Assembly: GCF_011927765.1 (NCBI RefSeq)
Contig: NZ_JAATJG010000004.1
Location: 211,405-275,404 of the forward strand
DNA from: Wenyingzhuangia aestuarii
Lineage (GTDB): Bacteria > Bacteroidota > Bacteroidia > Flavobacteriales > Flavobacteriaceae
DNA: 64,000 nt
Direction of reading: 5' to 3'
A program made the translations under genes and the position numbers. The notes under the pieces were generated by a model. That model saw only the letters and a program-made list of their open reading frames with translations, was not told the DNA's origin and ran no database searches. Numbering within the stretch: the first letter of the stretch is position 1; each line of letters begins with the position of its first letter. Below, piece after piece: positions 35,975-45,291 of the stretch.

Positions 35975-36736
35975 ATGGGAAAAATTATTGCTATTGCTAA
36001 TCAGAAAGGTGGAGTTGGAAAAACAACTACTTCTGTAAATTTAGCAGCCTCATTAGGTGTCTTAGAAAAGAAAGTCCTAATTATAGATGCCGATCCCCAA
36101 GCGAATGCCACCTCTGGTTTAGGTATAGATATTGAATCTGTAGAAAAGGGAACCTACGAAATTTTAGAGCATACTTGTACGGCACAAGAAGTTATTATTA
36201 AAACAAACTCACCCAACGTAGATATTATACCTGCTCATATTGATTTGGTAGCAATTGAAATTGAGTTAGTGGACAAAGAAAATAGAGAATACATGCTAAA
36301 AGAGGTGTTAAAACCTATTAAAGACTTGTATGATTTTATTATTATTGATTGTGCTCCGTCTTTAGGGTTAATCACCTTAAATTCTTTAACAGCAGCAGAT
36401 TCTGTTATTATTCCAATTCAGTGTGAATATTTTGCATTGGAAGGATTAGGAAAATTATTAAACACCATAAAGAGTGTTCAAAAAATACACAACGCTTCCT
36501 TAGATATAGAAGGACTTTTACTAACGATGTATGATTCTAGATTAAGATTATCTAATCAAGTAGTAGAAGAAGTAAAAAAACACTTTAGCGACATGGTTTT
36601 TGACACCATTATACAACGTAATACTCGTTTAGGAGAAGCTCCTAGTTATGGAGAAAGTATTATTGCTTACGATGCCACCAGTAGAGGTGCTGTAAACTAT
36701 ATTAACTTAGCTCACGAAGTGATTACAAAGAACTAA
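35975..36736 (+). CDS. parA: Chromosome-partitioning ATPase ParA (Soj)
   Basis: ParA binds DNA non-specifically in its ATP form and moves ParB-bound origins apart. The 253-aa protein has the deviant Walker A NQKGGVGKTTT, DADPQANATSGLG, and the Walker-B-like FIIIDCAPSLG near residue 117. I use ATG 35975 because the family starts MGKIIAIANQKGG; the frame extends to an earlier start at 35939 that adds 12 atypical residues. It is 4 nt upstream of parB. I noticed no parS-like palindrome in the neighbourhood. Confidence 0.95.
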   Translation: MGKIIAIANQKGGVGKTTTSVNLAASLGVLEKKVLIIDADPQANATSGLGIDIESVEKGTYEILEHTCTAQEVIIKTNSPNVDIIPAHIDLVAIEIELVDKENREYMLKEVLKPIKDLYDFIIIDCAPSLGLITLNSLTAADSVIIPIQCEYFALEGLGKLLNTIKSVQKIHNASLDIEGLLLTMYDSRLRLSNQVVEEVKKHFSDMVFDTIIQRNTRLGEAPSYGESIIAYDATSRGAVNYINLAHEVITKN

Positions 36737-36740
36737 ACAT

Positions 36741-37634
36741 ATGGCAAAAGCAACTAAAAAACAGGCTTTAGGTAGAGGACTTTCAGCTTTACTGAAAGAG
36801 AATGACATGAGTGTTCGCACGGCCAATCATGAAAAAGCTACTGAAATTATTGGTAGTATTATTGAATTGGACTTAGATCAAATTGATGTAAATCCTTTTC
36901 AGCCTAGAACTTTTTTTGATGAAGAAGCTTTACAAGAATTAGGAGATTCTATCAAAATATTAGGAGTAATTCAACCAATTACTGTTAGAAGATTAGACAA
37001 CGATAAGTTTCAATTGGTTTCTGGAGAAAGAAGATTTAGAGCTTCTAAACTAATAGGAAACACAACAATTCCAGCTTATATACGTTTAGCTAATGACCAA
37101 GAAATGCTAGAAATGGCCTTGGTAGAAAATATTCAACGTAAAAATTTAGATCCTATAGAAGTTGCCTTATCTTATCAGAGATTAATAGACGAAATTAACT
37201 TAACACAAGAAGAGTTAGGAGGTCGTGTAGGTAAAAAACGTTCTACAGTTACCAACTATTTACGTTTGTTAAAACTAGATCCAATCATTCAAACAGGAAT
37301 GAGAGATGGTTTTGTAAGCATGGGACATGGTAGAGCTTTAATTAATTTAGACAATAGTTTAAAGCAATTAGAAATTTACGAAAAGATTTTAAAAGACGGA
37401 TTATCCGTAAGACAAACAGAAGCTTTAGTTGCTGACTTAAAACAAAATAAAGTTCCAAAAGCAACACCTAGCGTTCCAAGTTTTATTAAAAACAACGAAC
37501 AAACTTTTAACCGATTTTTTGGTCAAAAAGTAGCTATTACTGCTAACGAAAAAGGAAAAGGAAAAATAGCAATCTCTTTTAATTCAGAAGAAGAATTTAA
37601 TCAAATTAAAGCAATCTTAAACCTAGGTGAATAA
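36741..37634 (+). CDS. parB: Chromosome-partitioning protein ParB (Spo0J)
   Basis: ParB is a CTP-dependent clamp that loads at parS and recruits ParA and SMC. The 297-aa protein begins with the conserved ALGRGLSALL segment and has DQIDVNPFQPRTFFDEEAL near residue 47, the CTP-binding SGERRFRASKL near 94, ENIQRKNLDPIEVAL, and a helix-turn-helix (EELGGRVGKKRSTVTNYLRL) followed by a C-terminal dimerisation region. It overlaps the next gene by 8 nt. Confidence 0.95.
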   Translation: MAKATKKQALGRGLSALLKENDMSVRTANHEKATEIIGSIIELDLDQIDVNPFQPRTFFDEEALQELGDSIKILGVIQPITVRRLDNDKFQLVSGERRFRASKLIGNTTIPAYIRLANDQEMLEMALVENIQRKNLDPIEVALSYQRLIDEINLTQEELGGRVGKKRSTVTNYLRLLKLDPIIQTGMRDGFVSMGHGRALINLDNSLKQLEIYEKILKDGLSVRQTEALVADLKQNKVPKATPSVPSFIKNNEQTFNRFFGQKVAITANEKGKGKIAISFNSEEEFNQIKAILNLGE

Positions 37635-38193
37635 GCATTCTTTCATACTACTACTTATAGTTCTTTGCTTTCAACTTTCTTACAGTCAAGAAACAAATGA
37701 TGGTAATTTATCTATGGACAGTAAAGCGTTTTTAGAAGATCAAGATAGTTTTAATCCATTATCTCCTGCTAAAGCTGCTTTTTATTCTGCCGTAATTCCA
37801 GGCTTAGGCCAAGCCTATAACGGACGTTATTGGAAAATTCCTATTGTATATGGAGCGCTTGCTAGTAGTTTATATTACTACAGCATTAATAACCGTTCTT
37901 ACAAAAGATACCGAAAAGCATTTAAACAACGACAAGCAGGTCAAACAGATGAATTCATCAATACATTTTCTACCGAAAGCTTAGAAAGTGCCCAAAAAGT
38001 TTTAAGAGCAAACAGAGATACTTCTTTATTAACTTTTGTAGGTTTGTACGCGTTGCAAATTTTAGAAGCTAGTATAGATGCGCATTTGTTACAATTTAAT
38101 ATATCAGACAATATAACATTCGACCCTAAGTTGATGCAAGAACCATCATCACAAAAGAATTATGTAGGGTTGTCTTTAAACCTTAATTTTTAA
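37627..38193 (+). CDS. DUF5683 family secreted/membrane protein
   Basis: The 188-aa protein starts at a GTG inside the end of parB and encodes a signal peptide (MNKHSFILLLIVLCFQLSYSQ). The body carries the DUF5683 pattern FYSAVIPGLGQAYNGRYWKIPIVYG near residue 56, two short hydrophobic segments, and a conserved LQILEASIDAHLL. It is probably in the cell envelope, with unknown function. The parAB-DUF5683-dapB-lepB order is conserved in flavobacteria. Confidence 0.82.
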   Translation: MNKHSFILLLIVLCFQLSYSQETNDGNLSMDSKAFLEDQDSFNPLSPAKAAFYSAVIPGLGQAYNGRYWKIPIVYGALASSLYYYSINNRSYKRYRKAFKQRQAGQTDEFINTFSTESLESAQKVLRANRDTSLLTFVGLYALQILEASIDAHLLQFNISDNITFDPKLMQEPSSQKNYVGLSLNLNF

Positions 38194-38195
38194 AC

Positions 38196-38897
38196 ATGAA
38201 AATAGCATTATTAGGATATGGAAAAATGGGACAGACTATTGAAAAAATAGCTGTTAGTAGAGGACATGAAATCGTAGTAATTGTAGATGAAAACACAAAA
38301 GAATACGACATTACTTTAGCCGATGTTGCTATTGATTTTAGTATTCCAACTGTAGCTGTAAACAACATTTCTAACTGTTTTAACAATGGAGTTCCTGTAG
38401 TATCTGGAACAACAGGTTGGTTAGAAAATTATGATAAAATGGTGGATTTATGTAACGAAAAAGAAGGTGGATTTATTTATGCTTCTAACTATAGCTTAGG
38501 AGTAAACATCTTTTTTGAATTAAATGAACAATTGGCTAAAATGATGAAAAATTTATCACAGTACAATGTTACTATGGAAGAAATTCATCACAAACAAAAA
38601 CTAGACGAACCTAGTGGTACAGCTATTACTTTGGCAGAATCTGTTATAGAGCACACCAAATACAAAGGTTGGGAAGTAGACAAAGCTACTAAAGAAGTAA
38701 ACATTCCTATTAAGGCTATTAGAAGTCCTGAGGTTCCTGGTACACATACCGTAGATTATACATCAGAGGTTGATAGTATAGAAATTAAACACACAGCACA
38801 CAACCGTCAAGGTTTTGCTTTAGGAGCTGTAATAGCTGCTGAATGGTTGGTAGGTAAAAAAGGTGTGTTCTCTATGAGAGATGTCCTAGGTTTATAA
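38196..38897 (+). CDS. dapB: 4-hydroxy-tetrahydrodipicolinate reductase
   Basis: DapB reduces the dehydrated aldol product in lysine and meso-diaminopimelate synthesis. The 233-aa protein has the nucleotide motif LLGYGKMGQTIEKIA, SGTTGW, the substrate-binding ASNYSLGVNIF, and the catalytic block EIHHKQKLDEPSGTAITLAE near residue 129. It is the short Bacteroidota form, 2 nt after the DUF5683 gene and 17 nt before lepB. Confidence 0.95.
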   Translation: MKIALLGYGKMGQTIEKIAVSRGHEIVVIVDENTKEYDITLADVAIDFSIPTVAVNNISNCFNNGVPVVSGTTGWLENYDKMVDLCNEKEGGFIYASNYSLGVNIFFELNEQLAKMMKNLSQYNVTMEEIHHKQKLDEPSGTAITLAESVIEHTKYKGWEVDKATKEVNIPIKAIRSPEVPGTHTVDYTSEVDSIEIKHTAHNRQGFALGAVIAAEWLVGKKGVFSMRDVLGL

Positions 38898-38914
38898 TTA
38901 GAAAATAAAAAAAC

Positions 38915-40468
38915 ATGAACTGGATTCTATTATTTTTACTAATACAAGTATTACATTTTGCTGCTACTTGGAAATTATACAAAAAAGCAGGAAAACAAGC
39001 ATGGCAAGCAGCCATTCCTGTATACAATGCCATTGTATTAATGGATATTATTAAACGTCCTAAATGGTGGGTATTTATTTTATTTATCCCGGTTATCAAC
39101 TTGTTACTTTTTCCTGTTATTTGGGTAGAAATTGCCAGAAGTTTTAGAAAGTTTGATACCAAAGATACTTGGCTAGCCATTTTATCTTTAGGTTTTTATA
39201 ACTTTTACTTAAACTATGTAATTTTTGATCAATTAAAATATAACGAGAATAGAAGTATTAAACCACCTAGTAAAACAGGAGAATGGGTTAGCTCTATTAC
39301 CTTTGCAGTTGCAGCAGCTACATTTGTACATACTTATGTAATGCAACCTTTTACCATTCCAACATCGTCTTTAGAAAAGTCGTTATTAATTGGAGATTTC
39401 TTGTTTGTAAGTAAGTTTCATTACGGTGCAAAAACTCCTATTAGTCCTATTGCTTTGCCAATGGTACACGATTCTATTCCTGGAACAGGACTACGTTCTT
39501 ATGTAAAAGGAATTGAATTACCTTATTTTAGATTACCAGGTTTACAAAAAATAAAACGTAACGAAATTGTAGTGTTTAACTGGCCTTCGGACTCGCTAGC
39601 CACTATGTGGGGAGATAACTCTGGAAAGTTTACCTACAAACCTGTTGACAAAAAAACCAACTATGTAAAACGTTGTGTAGCTATTCCTGGTGACAGTTTA
39701 GAAATAAGAAACGGATATATTTATATTAACGGTAAACAAACCGTTTTACCAGACAGAGCAAAACCTCAGTATCATTATTATGTAGACACAAATCAACCTT
39801 TTACTAGAGATGAAATTGTACATACATACAACGTAAACCCTGATGAAGCTTCTGTTCTTAATAGAGAAAGAACAAAATATGTTATCAACCTAGATAAAGA
39901 ACATGCTTTGTTAATGCAAAAAGACCCTAAGGTGACTTCTATTAAAAGAAGTATTGATCCTAAAGGTATTTACGATCCTAGTATTTTTCCACACGATCCA
40001 CAATACGCTTGGAGTCAAGATAATTTTGGACCTATTTACATTCCTGCTAAAGGTGATGTAGTTACCTTAAACAAGCAAACTCTTCCTTTTTACAAAAGAA
40101 TTATATCTGAATACGAAAAAAATAATTTTGAGTTAAAAGACAATGGTGATGTTTATATTAATGGAATAAAAACCAATAAATACACCATTCAACAAGATTA
40201 CTTTTGGATGATGGGAGACAACCGTCAGCGTTCTTTAGATGCACGTTACTGGGGGTACACTCCTTTTGACCATGTAGTAGGTAAACCAGTATTTATTTGG
40301 ATGAGTTTAGATCAAAATGAAACGGCTATCAACAAAAAAATTCGTTGGGATAGATTATTCACAACCGTTCATGGAGAAGGAAAACCAAAATCGTACTTTT
40401 TATATTTTATAGTAATTGTAGGATTGTATTACATTGGTAAAGAAGTATACAAAAGAACAAAAAAATAG
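38915..40468 (+). CDS. lepB: Signal peptidase I with N-terminal multi-helix (DUF5684-like) domain
   Basis: LepB cleaves signal peptides on the periplasmic face. The first 110 residues form three to four membrane helices of the DUF5684 type (KKAGKQAWQAAIPVYNAIVL), absent from E. coli LepB. After a further helix, the S26 domain has the catalytic Ser152 in IPTSSLEKS, where the usual Met after Ser is Leu, and Lys252 in YVKRCVAIPGDSLEIRNG. The final box is MMGDNRQRSLDARYWGYTP. It is long (517 aa) because of an insertion between catalytic boxes, usual in flavobacteria. It is followed 2 nt later by WbqC. Confidence 0.93.
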   Translation: MNWILLFLLIQVLHFAATWKLYKKAGKQAWQAAIPVYNAIVLMDIIKRPKWWVFILFIPVINLLLFPVIWVEIARSFRKFDTKDTWLAILSLGFYNFYLNYVIFDQLKYNENRSIKPPSKTGEWVSSITFAVAAATFVHTYVMQPFTIPTSSLEKSLLIGDFLFVSKFHYGAKTPISPIALPMVHDSIPGTGLRSYVKGIELPYFRLPGLQKIKRNEIVVFNWPSDSLATMWGDNSGKFTYKPVDKKTNYVKRCVAIPGDSLEIRNGYIYINGKQTVLPDRAKPQYHYYVDTNQPFTRDEIVHTYNVNPDEASVLNRERTKYVINLDKEHALLMQKDPKVTSIKRSIDPKGIYDPSIFPHDPQYAWSQDNFGPIYIPAKGDVVTLNKQTLPFYKRIISEYEKNNFELKDNGDVYINGIKTNKYTIQQDYFWMMGDNRQRSLDARYWGYTPFDHVVGKPVFIWMSLDQNETAINKKIRWDRLFTTVHGEGKPKSYFLYFIVIVGLYYIGKEVYKRTKK

Positions 40469-40470
40469 AG

Positions 40471-41103
40471 ATGCCTAAAAACATAGTAGTTCAACCAGCA
40501 TATTTTGCTCCTATAACTCAATATGCTGCTATTCTACAAGCAGATAGTACTACGTTTGAAGTACACGATAACTTTGCCAAACAAACCTATAGAACGCGTT
40601 GCTATATTTATGCTGCCAATGGTAAACTATTATTAAATGTTCCGGTTAACAAAGGTAAAACCCTTAAAACTAAAACCACAGATGTAGAAATTAATTATGC
40701 AGAAGATTGGCAAAAATTACATTTAAGATCTTTACAATCTGCATATAGTTCTTCTCCCTTTTTTGAATTTTACGAACATGATATTTTAACTATATTTGAA
40801 ACCAAATACAAGTGTTTATCTGAACTACATATTGCTTGTCATAACTTTGTGATGGATGCGTTGCAAGAGGACAAACCAACATTTGCTACGGAAGAATATC
40901 TTGTACCTTCAGACAAAACAGATTTAAGAGATTGGATTAGTAGTAAAAACAAAATTGGCACTGAATTTGAAAGGTACATTCAAGTATTTGATGACAAACA
41001 TGGTTTTTTGCCCAATTTAAGCATCTTAGATCTTATATTTATGGAAGGTCCTAATGCTATTACTTATCTTGAAAATTTAGATTTAAGTAATGTTATCAAT
41101 TAA
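40471..41103 (+). CDS. WbqC-family protein
   Basis: The 210-aa protein opens with VVQPAYFAPITQYAAILQA and contains FAKQTYRTRCYIYAANGKLLLNVPV, WQKLHLRSLQSAYSSSPFFEFY and SILDLIFMEGPNA, all typical of WbqC-like proteins. The family is named from polysaccharide loci, but the molecular activity is not established. It sits 2 nt after lepB and overlaps the DUF6122 gene by 14 nt. Confidence 0.83.
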   Translation: MPKNIVVQPAYFAPITQYAAILQADSTTFEVHDNFAKQTYRTRCYIYAANGKLLLNVPVNKGKTLKTKTTDVEINYAEDWQKLHLRSLQSAYSSSPFFEFYEHDILTIFETKYKCLSELHIACHNFVMDALQEDKPTFATEEYLVPSDKTDLRDWISSKNKIGTEFERYIQVFDDKHGFLPNLSILDLIFMEGPNAITYLENLDLSNVIN

Positions 41104-41401
41104 GTTTATAGTTCATTATAGTTTACATTTTCTTGCACCAGGGCTAATTGCATACTTTTACAATCCAGTAAAATGGAAAAAATATTGGTTAGCTTTAATA
41201 GGTACTATGCTTATAGATTTAGATCATTTATTAGCAACTCCAATATTTGATCCTAATAGATGTAGCGTGGGGTATCATCCTCTACACAGTTTTCCAATAA
41301 TTTATTTGTATCTATTCTTATTAATACCAAAAAAAACAAGATTAGTAGCTATTGGAATTATTTTTCATTTATTAACGGATTTAACAGATTGTTTACTTTA
41401 A
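41090..41401 (+). CDS. DUF6122 small membrane protein
   Basis: The 103-aa protein has three to four hydrophobic segments. Conserved polar residues lie between them: HYSLHFLAPG near residue 9, LIDLDHLLATPIFDPNRCSVGYHPLH near 41, and FHLLTDLTDC at the end. The HD- and D-rich pattern hints at a membrane metal-binding enzyme, but that is inference. It is a member of the small DUF6122 family common in Bacteroidota and shares 14 nt with the WbqC gene. Confidence 0.78.
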   Translation: MLSIKFIVHYSLHFLAPGLIAYFYNPVKWKKYWLALIGTMLIDLDHLLATPIFDPNRCSVGYHPLHSFPIIYLYLFLLIPKKTRLVAIGIIFHLLTDLTDCLL

Positions 41402-41440
41402 CAAATGTAATTTTTAAAATAAATAAATTACATTTGTTAA
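41398..41440. repeat. Perfect 16-bp inverted repeat between DUF6122 and the Crp/Fnr gene
   Basis: Arms TTAACAAATGTAATTT (41398-41413) and AAATTACATTTGTTAA (41425-41440) are exact complements with an 11-nt loop. The left arm includes the DUF6122 stop codon. There is no T-run after it, so it is an atypical terminator; it may instead be an operator for the Crp/Fnr gene starting 30 nt downstream. Confidence 0.8.
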
Positions 41441-41470
41441 GAATTGTATCACCAATAACGACATATATTA

Positions 41471-42049
41471 ATGGAAATATTAATAAATTTCATCAAAGAC
41501 ATCTACCCACTGTCTAATGAAGATTTTCAAAAATTACTTAGCATAGCGCAAGTAACCCCTTATAAAGCAGGAGATCACTTATGTGAATTAGGTTCTATTA
41601 ACAACAAAGTTTTTTTTATTCTTAACGGAGTAACAAGAACTTACATGAAAGAAACGTCTGACTCTCCAGAAATTAACAAATCTATTGCGTACTCTGGAAA
41701 CATGGCAACCTCTTTAAAATCGGCAATTAATAAAACTCCGGCAAGAATTGCTTGTCAGTGTTTAACCGATTGTTTAATTGTTGAAGTTAGAGAAGATGAG
41801 TTAACAAAGTTTAGACAACAGAGTTCTGAATTTAGCGAATTTATGTACAGAGCTTTAGAACGCGAATACACAAAACTAGAAGAAGCTTTAATTGATGTTT
41901 TATCTAAAGATGCTACTGAAAGATATTTAATTTTAAGAAAAAAGATTAAAAACATAGATCAGTTAATTCCACAATACCATATTGCTTCTCATTTAGGAAT
42001 CACCCCTATTCAGTTGAGTAGAATTAGAAAGAAATTATTGACAGAATAA
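41471..42049 (+). CDS. Crp/Fnr-family transcription regulator
   Basis: The 192-aa protein has an N-terminal cyclic-nucleotide-binding-like barrel (about 1-120; TPYKAGDHLCELGSINNKVF) and a C-terminal helix-turn-helix (YHIASHLGITPIQLSRIRKK near residue 168). It lacks the cAMP phosphate-binding Arg/Ser cassette and FNR-type cysteine cluster, so the effector is unknown. Such small Crp/Fnr proteins are abundant in flavobacteria. A strong inverted repeat precedes it and a terminator follows. Confidence 0.85.
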   Translation: MEILINFIKDIYPLSNEDFQKLLSIAQVTPYKAGDHLCELGSINNKVFFILNGVTRTYMKETSDSPEINKSIAYSGNMATSLKSAINKTPARIACQCLTDCLIVEVREDELTKFRQQSSEFSEFMYRALEREYTKLEEALIDVLSKDATERYLILRKKIKNIDQLIPQYHIASHLGITPIQLSRIRKKLLTE

Positions 42050-42083
42050 AAAAAAAGAGAAGCTTAATACTTCTCTTTTTTTT
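42046..42083. terminator. Bidirectional terminator between crp-like and DUF349 genes
   Basis: Stem AAAGAGAAG (42054-42062) pairs with CTTCTCTTT (42070-42078) around a 7-nt loop, with A- and T-tracts on the two sides. It separates two convergent genes. Confidence 0.88.
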
Positions 42084-43788
42084 ATTTAACCGACCTTAAA
42101 TACTTTAACTTTCTTTTAGCCAATTTTAATTTGACTCTTTCACTTTCTATAGATTTCATAACAACATCTAATAAAGGATTTCCTTTTTTACCTCCAGAAA
42201 CAAAACCTAAATTGTTTTCTAGTTGTTTTAGATCTTTATTAGCGGTATCTACATCTTTTCTTATATGATTTTCTTCATCATACATTTTCTTACTTTCTAT
42301 AGCAGCCCAGTAAGCAATTTTTAATTGATACTTTAAAAATTCAGCTTCAGCTTTGTCTAATTCTGACAGTGCTAATGCTTTTGAAATTTCTGTTTGTATA
42401 TCTTGATCCACACTATTTTTTTGTGGCGGTACAGTTCCTATTTGTATCCAAGTTTTTAAAATATCATTTACGTTATCTAAGGTAATTTCAGCAGCTGTAA
42501 TTACTTCTAAAAATTTTACTTTGCTTTCGTAATTTTCTTGTTGCTCTGGAGTTCCTTCTTTTTTAGCCGTATTTAATCTATCAAAATACGCATCACAAAT
42601 AGATTTAAATTCTTTCCATAAAGCATCTGCTTGTTTTCTTGGAACAAATCCTACTTTTTTCCACGCTGCCTGAATTCTTTTAAAAGCTTCTGTTGCATTT
42701 ACCAAATCGTTAGAATCTTTCCATTCTAATGCTTCTGCTATTAATGCTTTCTTTTGATCTAAAGCTTCGTTATGTAATTTCTTAGTCTCTTTAAAGAAAT
42801 CGTTTTTAGCAGTATTAAAAGCTTTGGTAGAGGCTTTAAAACCTTCCCATACTTGATTTGTTTTGTTCTTTGGTATTTTACCAATTGCTAAAAACTCTTC
42901 TTTTAACTTATCAAAGGCATCAATACTTTTTTTCCAATCACCAAAAGTTTTATTTTTTGCAAAATCAAACTCTTCTAATTCTTTAATTTTGGCAATTTTC
43001 AATAAATAATTAGCTTCCTCTTCTTTTTTTAACTCTTCAAAGTGTGCTGTTTTTTTATCATGAATGGCATTGGTAATAGCAGAAAACTCTTGCCAAACAG
43101 GCTCTCTAAACTCTTTGGCAACAGGTCCTGTTTCTTCTTTCCAAATTCTATGTAAAACTTGTAATTCGTTAAAAGCAAATTGTATATCCGCGTGATCTAA
43201 CAATTGTTTTGCCTTTTCTATGACTTGTTGTTTTGCTTCTAAATTATGTTTAAAATCAATCGTTCTTAAATCATTATTAATATGTAGTAAATCATAAAAC
43301 TGTTCTACATACAAATGATAATTCCCCCATGTTTCTTGATATTTTTCCGAAGACACAGGTCCGGTTTCTTTCCAATCAGCTTGTAATTGTTGAAATTCTT
43401 TATAAGAATTAGAAACATCATTTTTTTCAATTAACGCTTTTATAGATTCAATAATAGCTTCTCTCTTAGCTAAATTGTCTTTTAAATTTTGTGCTAATTG
43501 CTGATGATGTGCATTTTTCTTTTCAACATACGCTTTCCAAAGATTCTTAAATGTAGTTTGTATTGGCTGAGAATATTCAAAATCTATTTCGTTTCCACCT
43601 TCTTCTATAAAGGCTTGTTTTGCTAGTTCTACCTGCTCATTATACTTTAAATAAAAAGAAGCTCTAATTACATTAGCTTCTTCCTTTATATCTTGTACCG
43701 ATCTTTCATTAAGAATTGTGTTCAATCTATCTACTAAAGCCTCCAACGACATTGTTTTATAATCTACTGATTGAATTTCTTTATCCAT
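42082..43788 (-). CDS. DUF349 repeat protein
   Basis: The 568-aa protein is almost all helix and built of about five DUF349 repeats of 70-75 residues, each centred on W-x2-x-G-x-V/I and W-x2-F, for example DWKETGPVSSEKYQETWGNY, AAWKKVGFVPRKQADALWKEF and TWIQIGTVPP. No signal peptide is present, so it is cytoplasmic. The function is not established. It shares the convergent terminator with the Crp/Fnr gene and is 42 nt from the lipoprotein gene behind it. Confidence 0.85.
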   Translation of the reverse strand: MDKEIQSVDYKTMSLEALVDRLNTILNERSVQDIKEEANVIRASFYLKYNEQVELAKQAFIEEGGNEIDFEYSQPIQTTFKNLWKAYVEKKNAHHQQLAQNLKDNLAKREAIIESIKALIEKNDVSNSYKEFQQLQADWKETGPVSSEKYQETWGNYHLYVEQFYDLLHINNDLRTIDFKHNLEAKQQVIEKAKQLLDHADIQFAFNELQVLHRIWKEETGPVAKEFREPVWQEFSAITNAIHDKKTAHFEELKKEEEANYLLKIAKIKELEEFDFAKNKTFGDWKKSIDAFDKLKEEFLAIGKIPKNKTNQVWEGFKASTKAFNTAKNDFFKETKKLHNEALDQKKALIAEALEWKDSNDLVNATEAFKRIQAAWKKVGFVPRKQADALWKEFKSICDAYFDRLNTAKKEGTPEQQENYESKVKFLEVITAAEITLDNVNDILKTWIQIGTVPPQKNSVDQDIQTEISKALALSELDKAEAEFLKYQLKIAYWAAIESKKMYDEENHIRKDVDTANKDLKQLENNLGFVSGGKKGNPLLDVVMKSIESERVKLKLAKRKLKYLRSVK

Positions 43789-43830
43789 TTCTTTAATTGT
43801 GATTGTTTTATTTGCTAAAGCTAAAAAATA

Positions 43831-45225
43831 CTATTTATTAAGCAATATTATTTGGGGTGTAATATAGTTTAAAAACTGAATATTTTTTGTTGCCTTAACG
43901 TTAAATTCCTTTATTTCGCTTGCTCCTTGCGCTGTTTGCACCTGAATTTTGATTTTATTCTCTGTTTTTGGTAACGGAATTCTACTATAATAAATTTGAC
44001 CAGGTAGCGTTTGCCAATTACGGGTATCTGTTTTTTCTGTAAGCGCATTAAAAATGCTAACAATAGCACCTAGTCCCTCATTCTGATTTCGGGCAATACT
44101 TTCAGATGCTTTTTTGGCAGCTATTCTAAGAGCTATCTTTCCAATTTCTCTTACCGTTCTATCCTGTAGGGTTTTAAAAGCTATGGATTGATAATCTTCT
44201 ATCAATTCAAATCCATAGTTTATTTTTTGATTGTCATTTAAAAAGATTTTACCATCTGTATAATAAGCTGATCTGTTTTCATACTTAGGAAAAGCTACAT
44301 TTAAAACACTGGTACTTGTACTATTAGTTGGAACTGGAAAAGTAACTCCTAGTTCTTGATTGCTAAAGTTTACAAAACCATTGTTCCTACCTGACAAAGC
44401 AACAAAAGTAAAGTAGTTTTGAGATTTATAAGGAACCAATCCGTTTTCCCAAAACACTAAAACCTCGCCTTTTGTATTTTTATTCTTATGAAATTGTAAA
44501 CCAAACTGCTTACTATATCTTAATTCCTCATCAGTAAAGCCTAATAGGTGGGCACTATTTATAAGATCTTGCTTTAATTGTTGTGGAATAGCAACTCCAA
44601 AATAAGTTCCTTGATTTTCCAAATACAACTCTACAGCATTTCTATAAGATATAAAAGCATCATTTAAGTTTCCTGTTGCTTCGTATAACATTCCTTGTAA
44701 GTTCAAGGCAAAAGCATCTGTCGTATATCTATTTTTCTTTCCCGCGGGATAAGAATCGTTAATTTTTTGAAGTTCTAAATTTACCCTCTTAGCCTCTACC
44801 AAAGCATCATCATATAAATTTAAAAAAATATAGTTTAAGGCTTTGTAATAATGAATGGCTACTTTTTCAAAATCTTCTGCTCTATAAGTTGTTTTTTCAG
44901 GGTTGGTTAAAACACCTAGCACTCCTGCTCCAAAGTTTTTTTTATGCTCTTCAATCAGCACATCGGCTTTATTAAAAAGCTCGTTACTTAGTTGATAATC
45001 TCCATTTAAATAAGCTACTTTTCCTTTTTCTAAACAATACAGCAATTCATTTCTGTCTTTGTTTAAAAACTTATTCTTATCAATACTCGTAATCGCTTTG
45101 CTAAAATCTCCACTCACCACCTCTTTCTGATATTTTTCACTCAAAGAATTATAGGTAGCACAACTTATAGTACTTAATAAAAGTACCACATAAGAAAACA
45201 GAGTAACAAGTTGCTTCTTTTTCAT
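43831..45225 (-). CDS. Lipoprotein with helical repeat region (COG3014-like)
   Basis: The 464-aa protein has a lipoprotein signal ending at LLSTISCATYN, so the mature N-terminus is a lipidated Cys. Residues 40-220 are TPR-like helices (KGKVAYLNGDYQLSNELFNKAD, YKALNYIFLNLYDDALVEAKRVN). The remainder contains beta segments ending in a small sandwich-like region. This architecture fits COG3014-type proteins. It is preceded in transcription order by an LpoB-like lipoprotein, from which it is separated by a terminator. Confidence 0.75.
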   Translation of the reverse strand: MKKKQLVTLFSYVVLLLSTISCATYNSLSEKYQKEVVSGDFSKAITSIDKNKFLNKDRNELLYCLEKGKVAYLNGDYQLSNELFNKADVLIEEHKKNFGAGVLGVLTNPEKTTYRAEDFEKVAIHYYKALNYIFLNLYDDALVEAKRVNLELQKINDSYPAGKKNRYTTDAFALNLQGMLYEATGNLNDAFISYRNAVELYLENQGTYFGVAIPQQLKQDLINSAHLLGFTDEELRYSKQFGLQFHKNKNTKGEVLVFWENGLVPYKSQNYFTFVALSGRNNGFVNFSNQELGVTFPVPTNSTSTSVLNVAFPKYENRSAYYTDGKIFLNDNQKINYGFELIEDYQSIAFKTLQDRTVREIGKIALRIAAKKASESIARNQNEGLGAIVSIFNALTEKTDTRNWQTLPGQIYYSRIPLPKTENKIKIQVQTAQGASEIKEFNVKATKNIQFLNYITPQIILLNK

Positions 45226-45240
45226 AGGATTCTAAAAAAC

Positions 45241-45275
45241 AAAAAACTGCTTAGAAATAAACTAAACAGTTTTTT
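45241..45275 (-). terminator. Terminator after the LpoB-like gene
   Basis: AAAAAACTG (45241-45249) and TTAG pair with CTAA and CAGTTTTTT (45267-45275), giving a stem of 13 bp with one mismatch. On the minus strand it follows the LpoB-like gene and ends in a T run, so the lipoprotein gene beyond likely has its own promoter. Confidence 0.65.
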
Positions 45276-45291
45276 AAAACTTTAGACAGTC

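Noticed and set aside
38872..39180. 102-aa open frame antisense to the start of lepB
   Set aside because: Shadow of lepB; no start context or recognisable domain.
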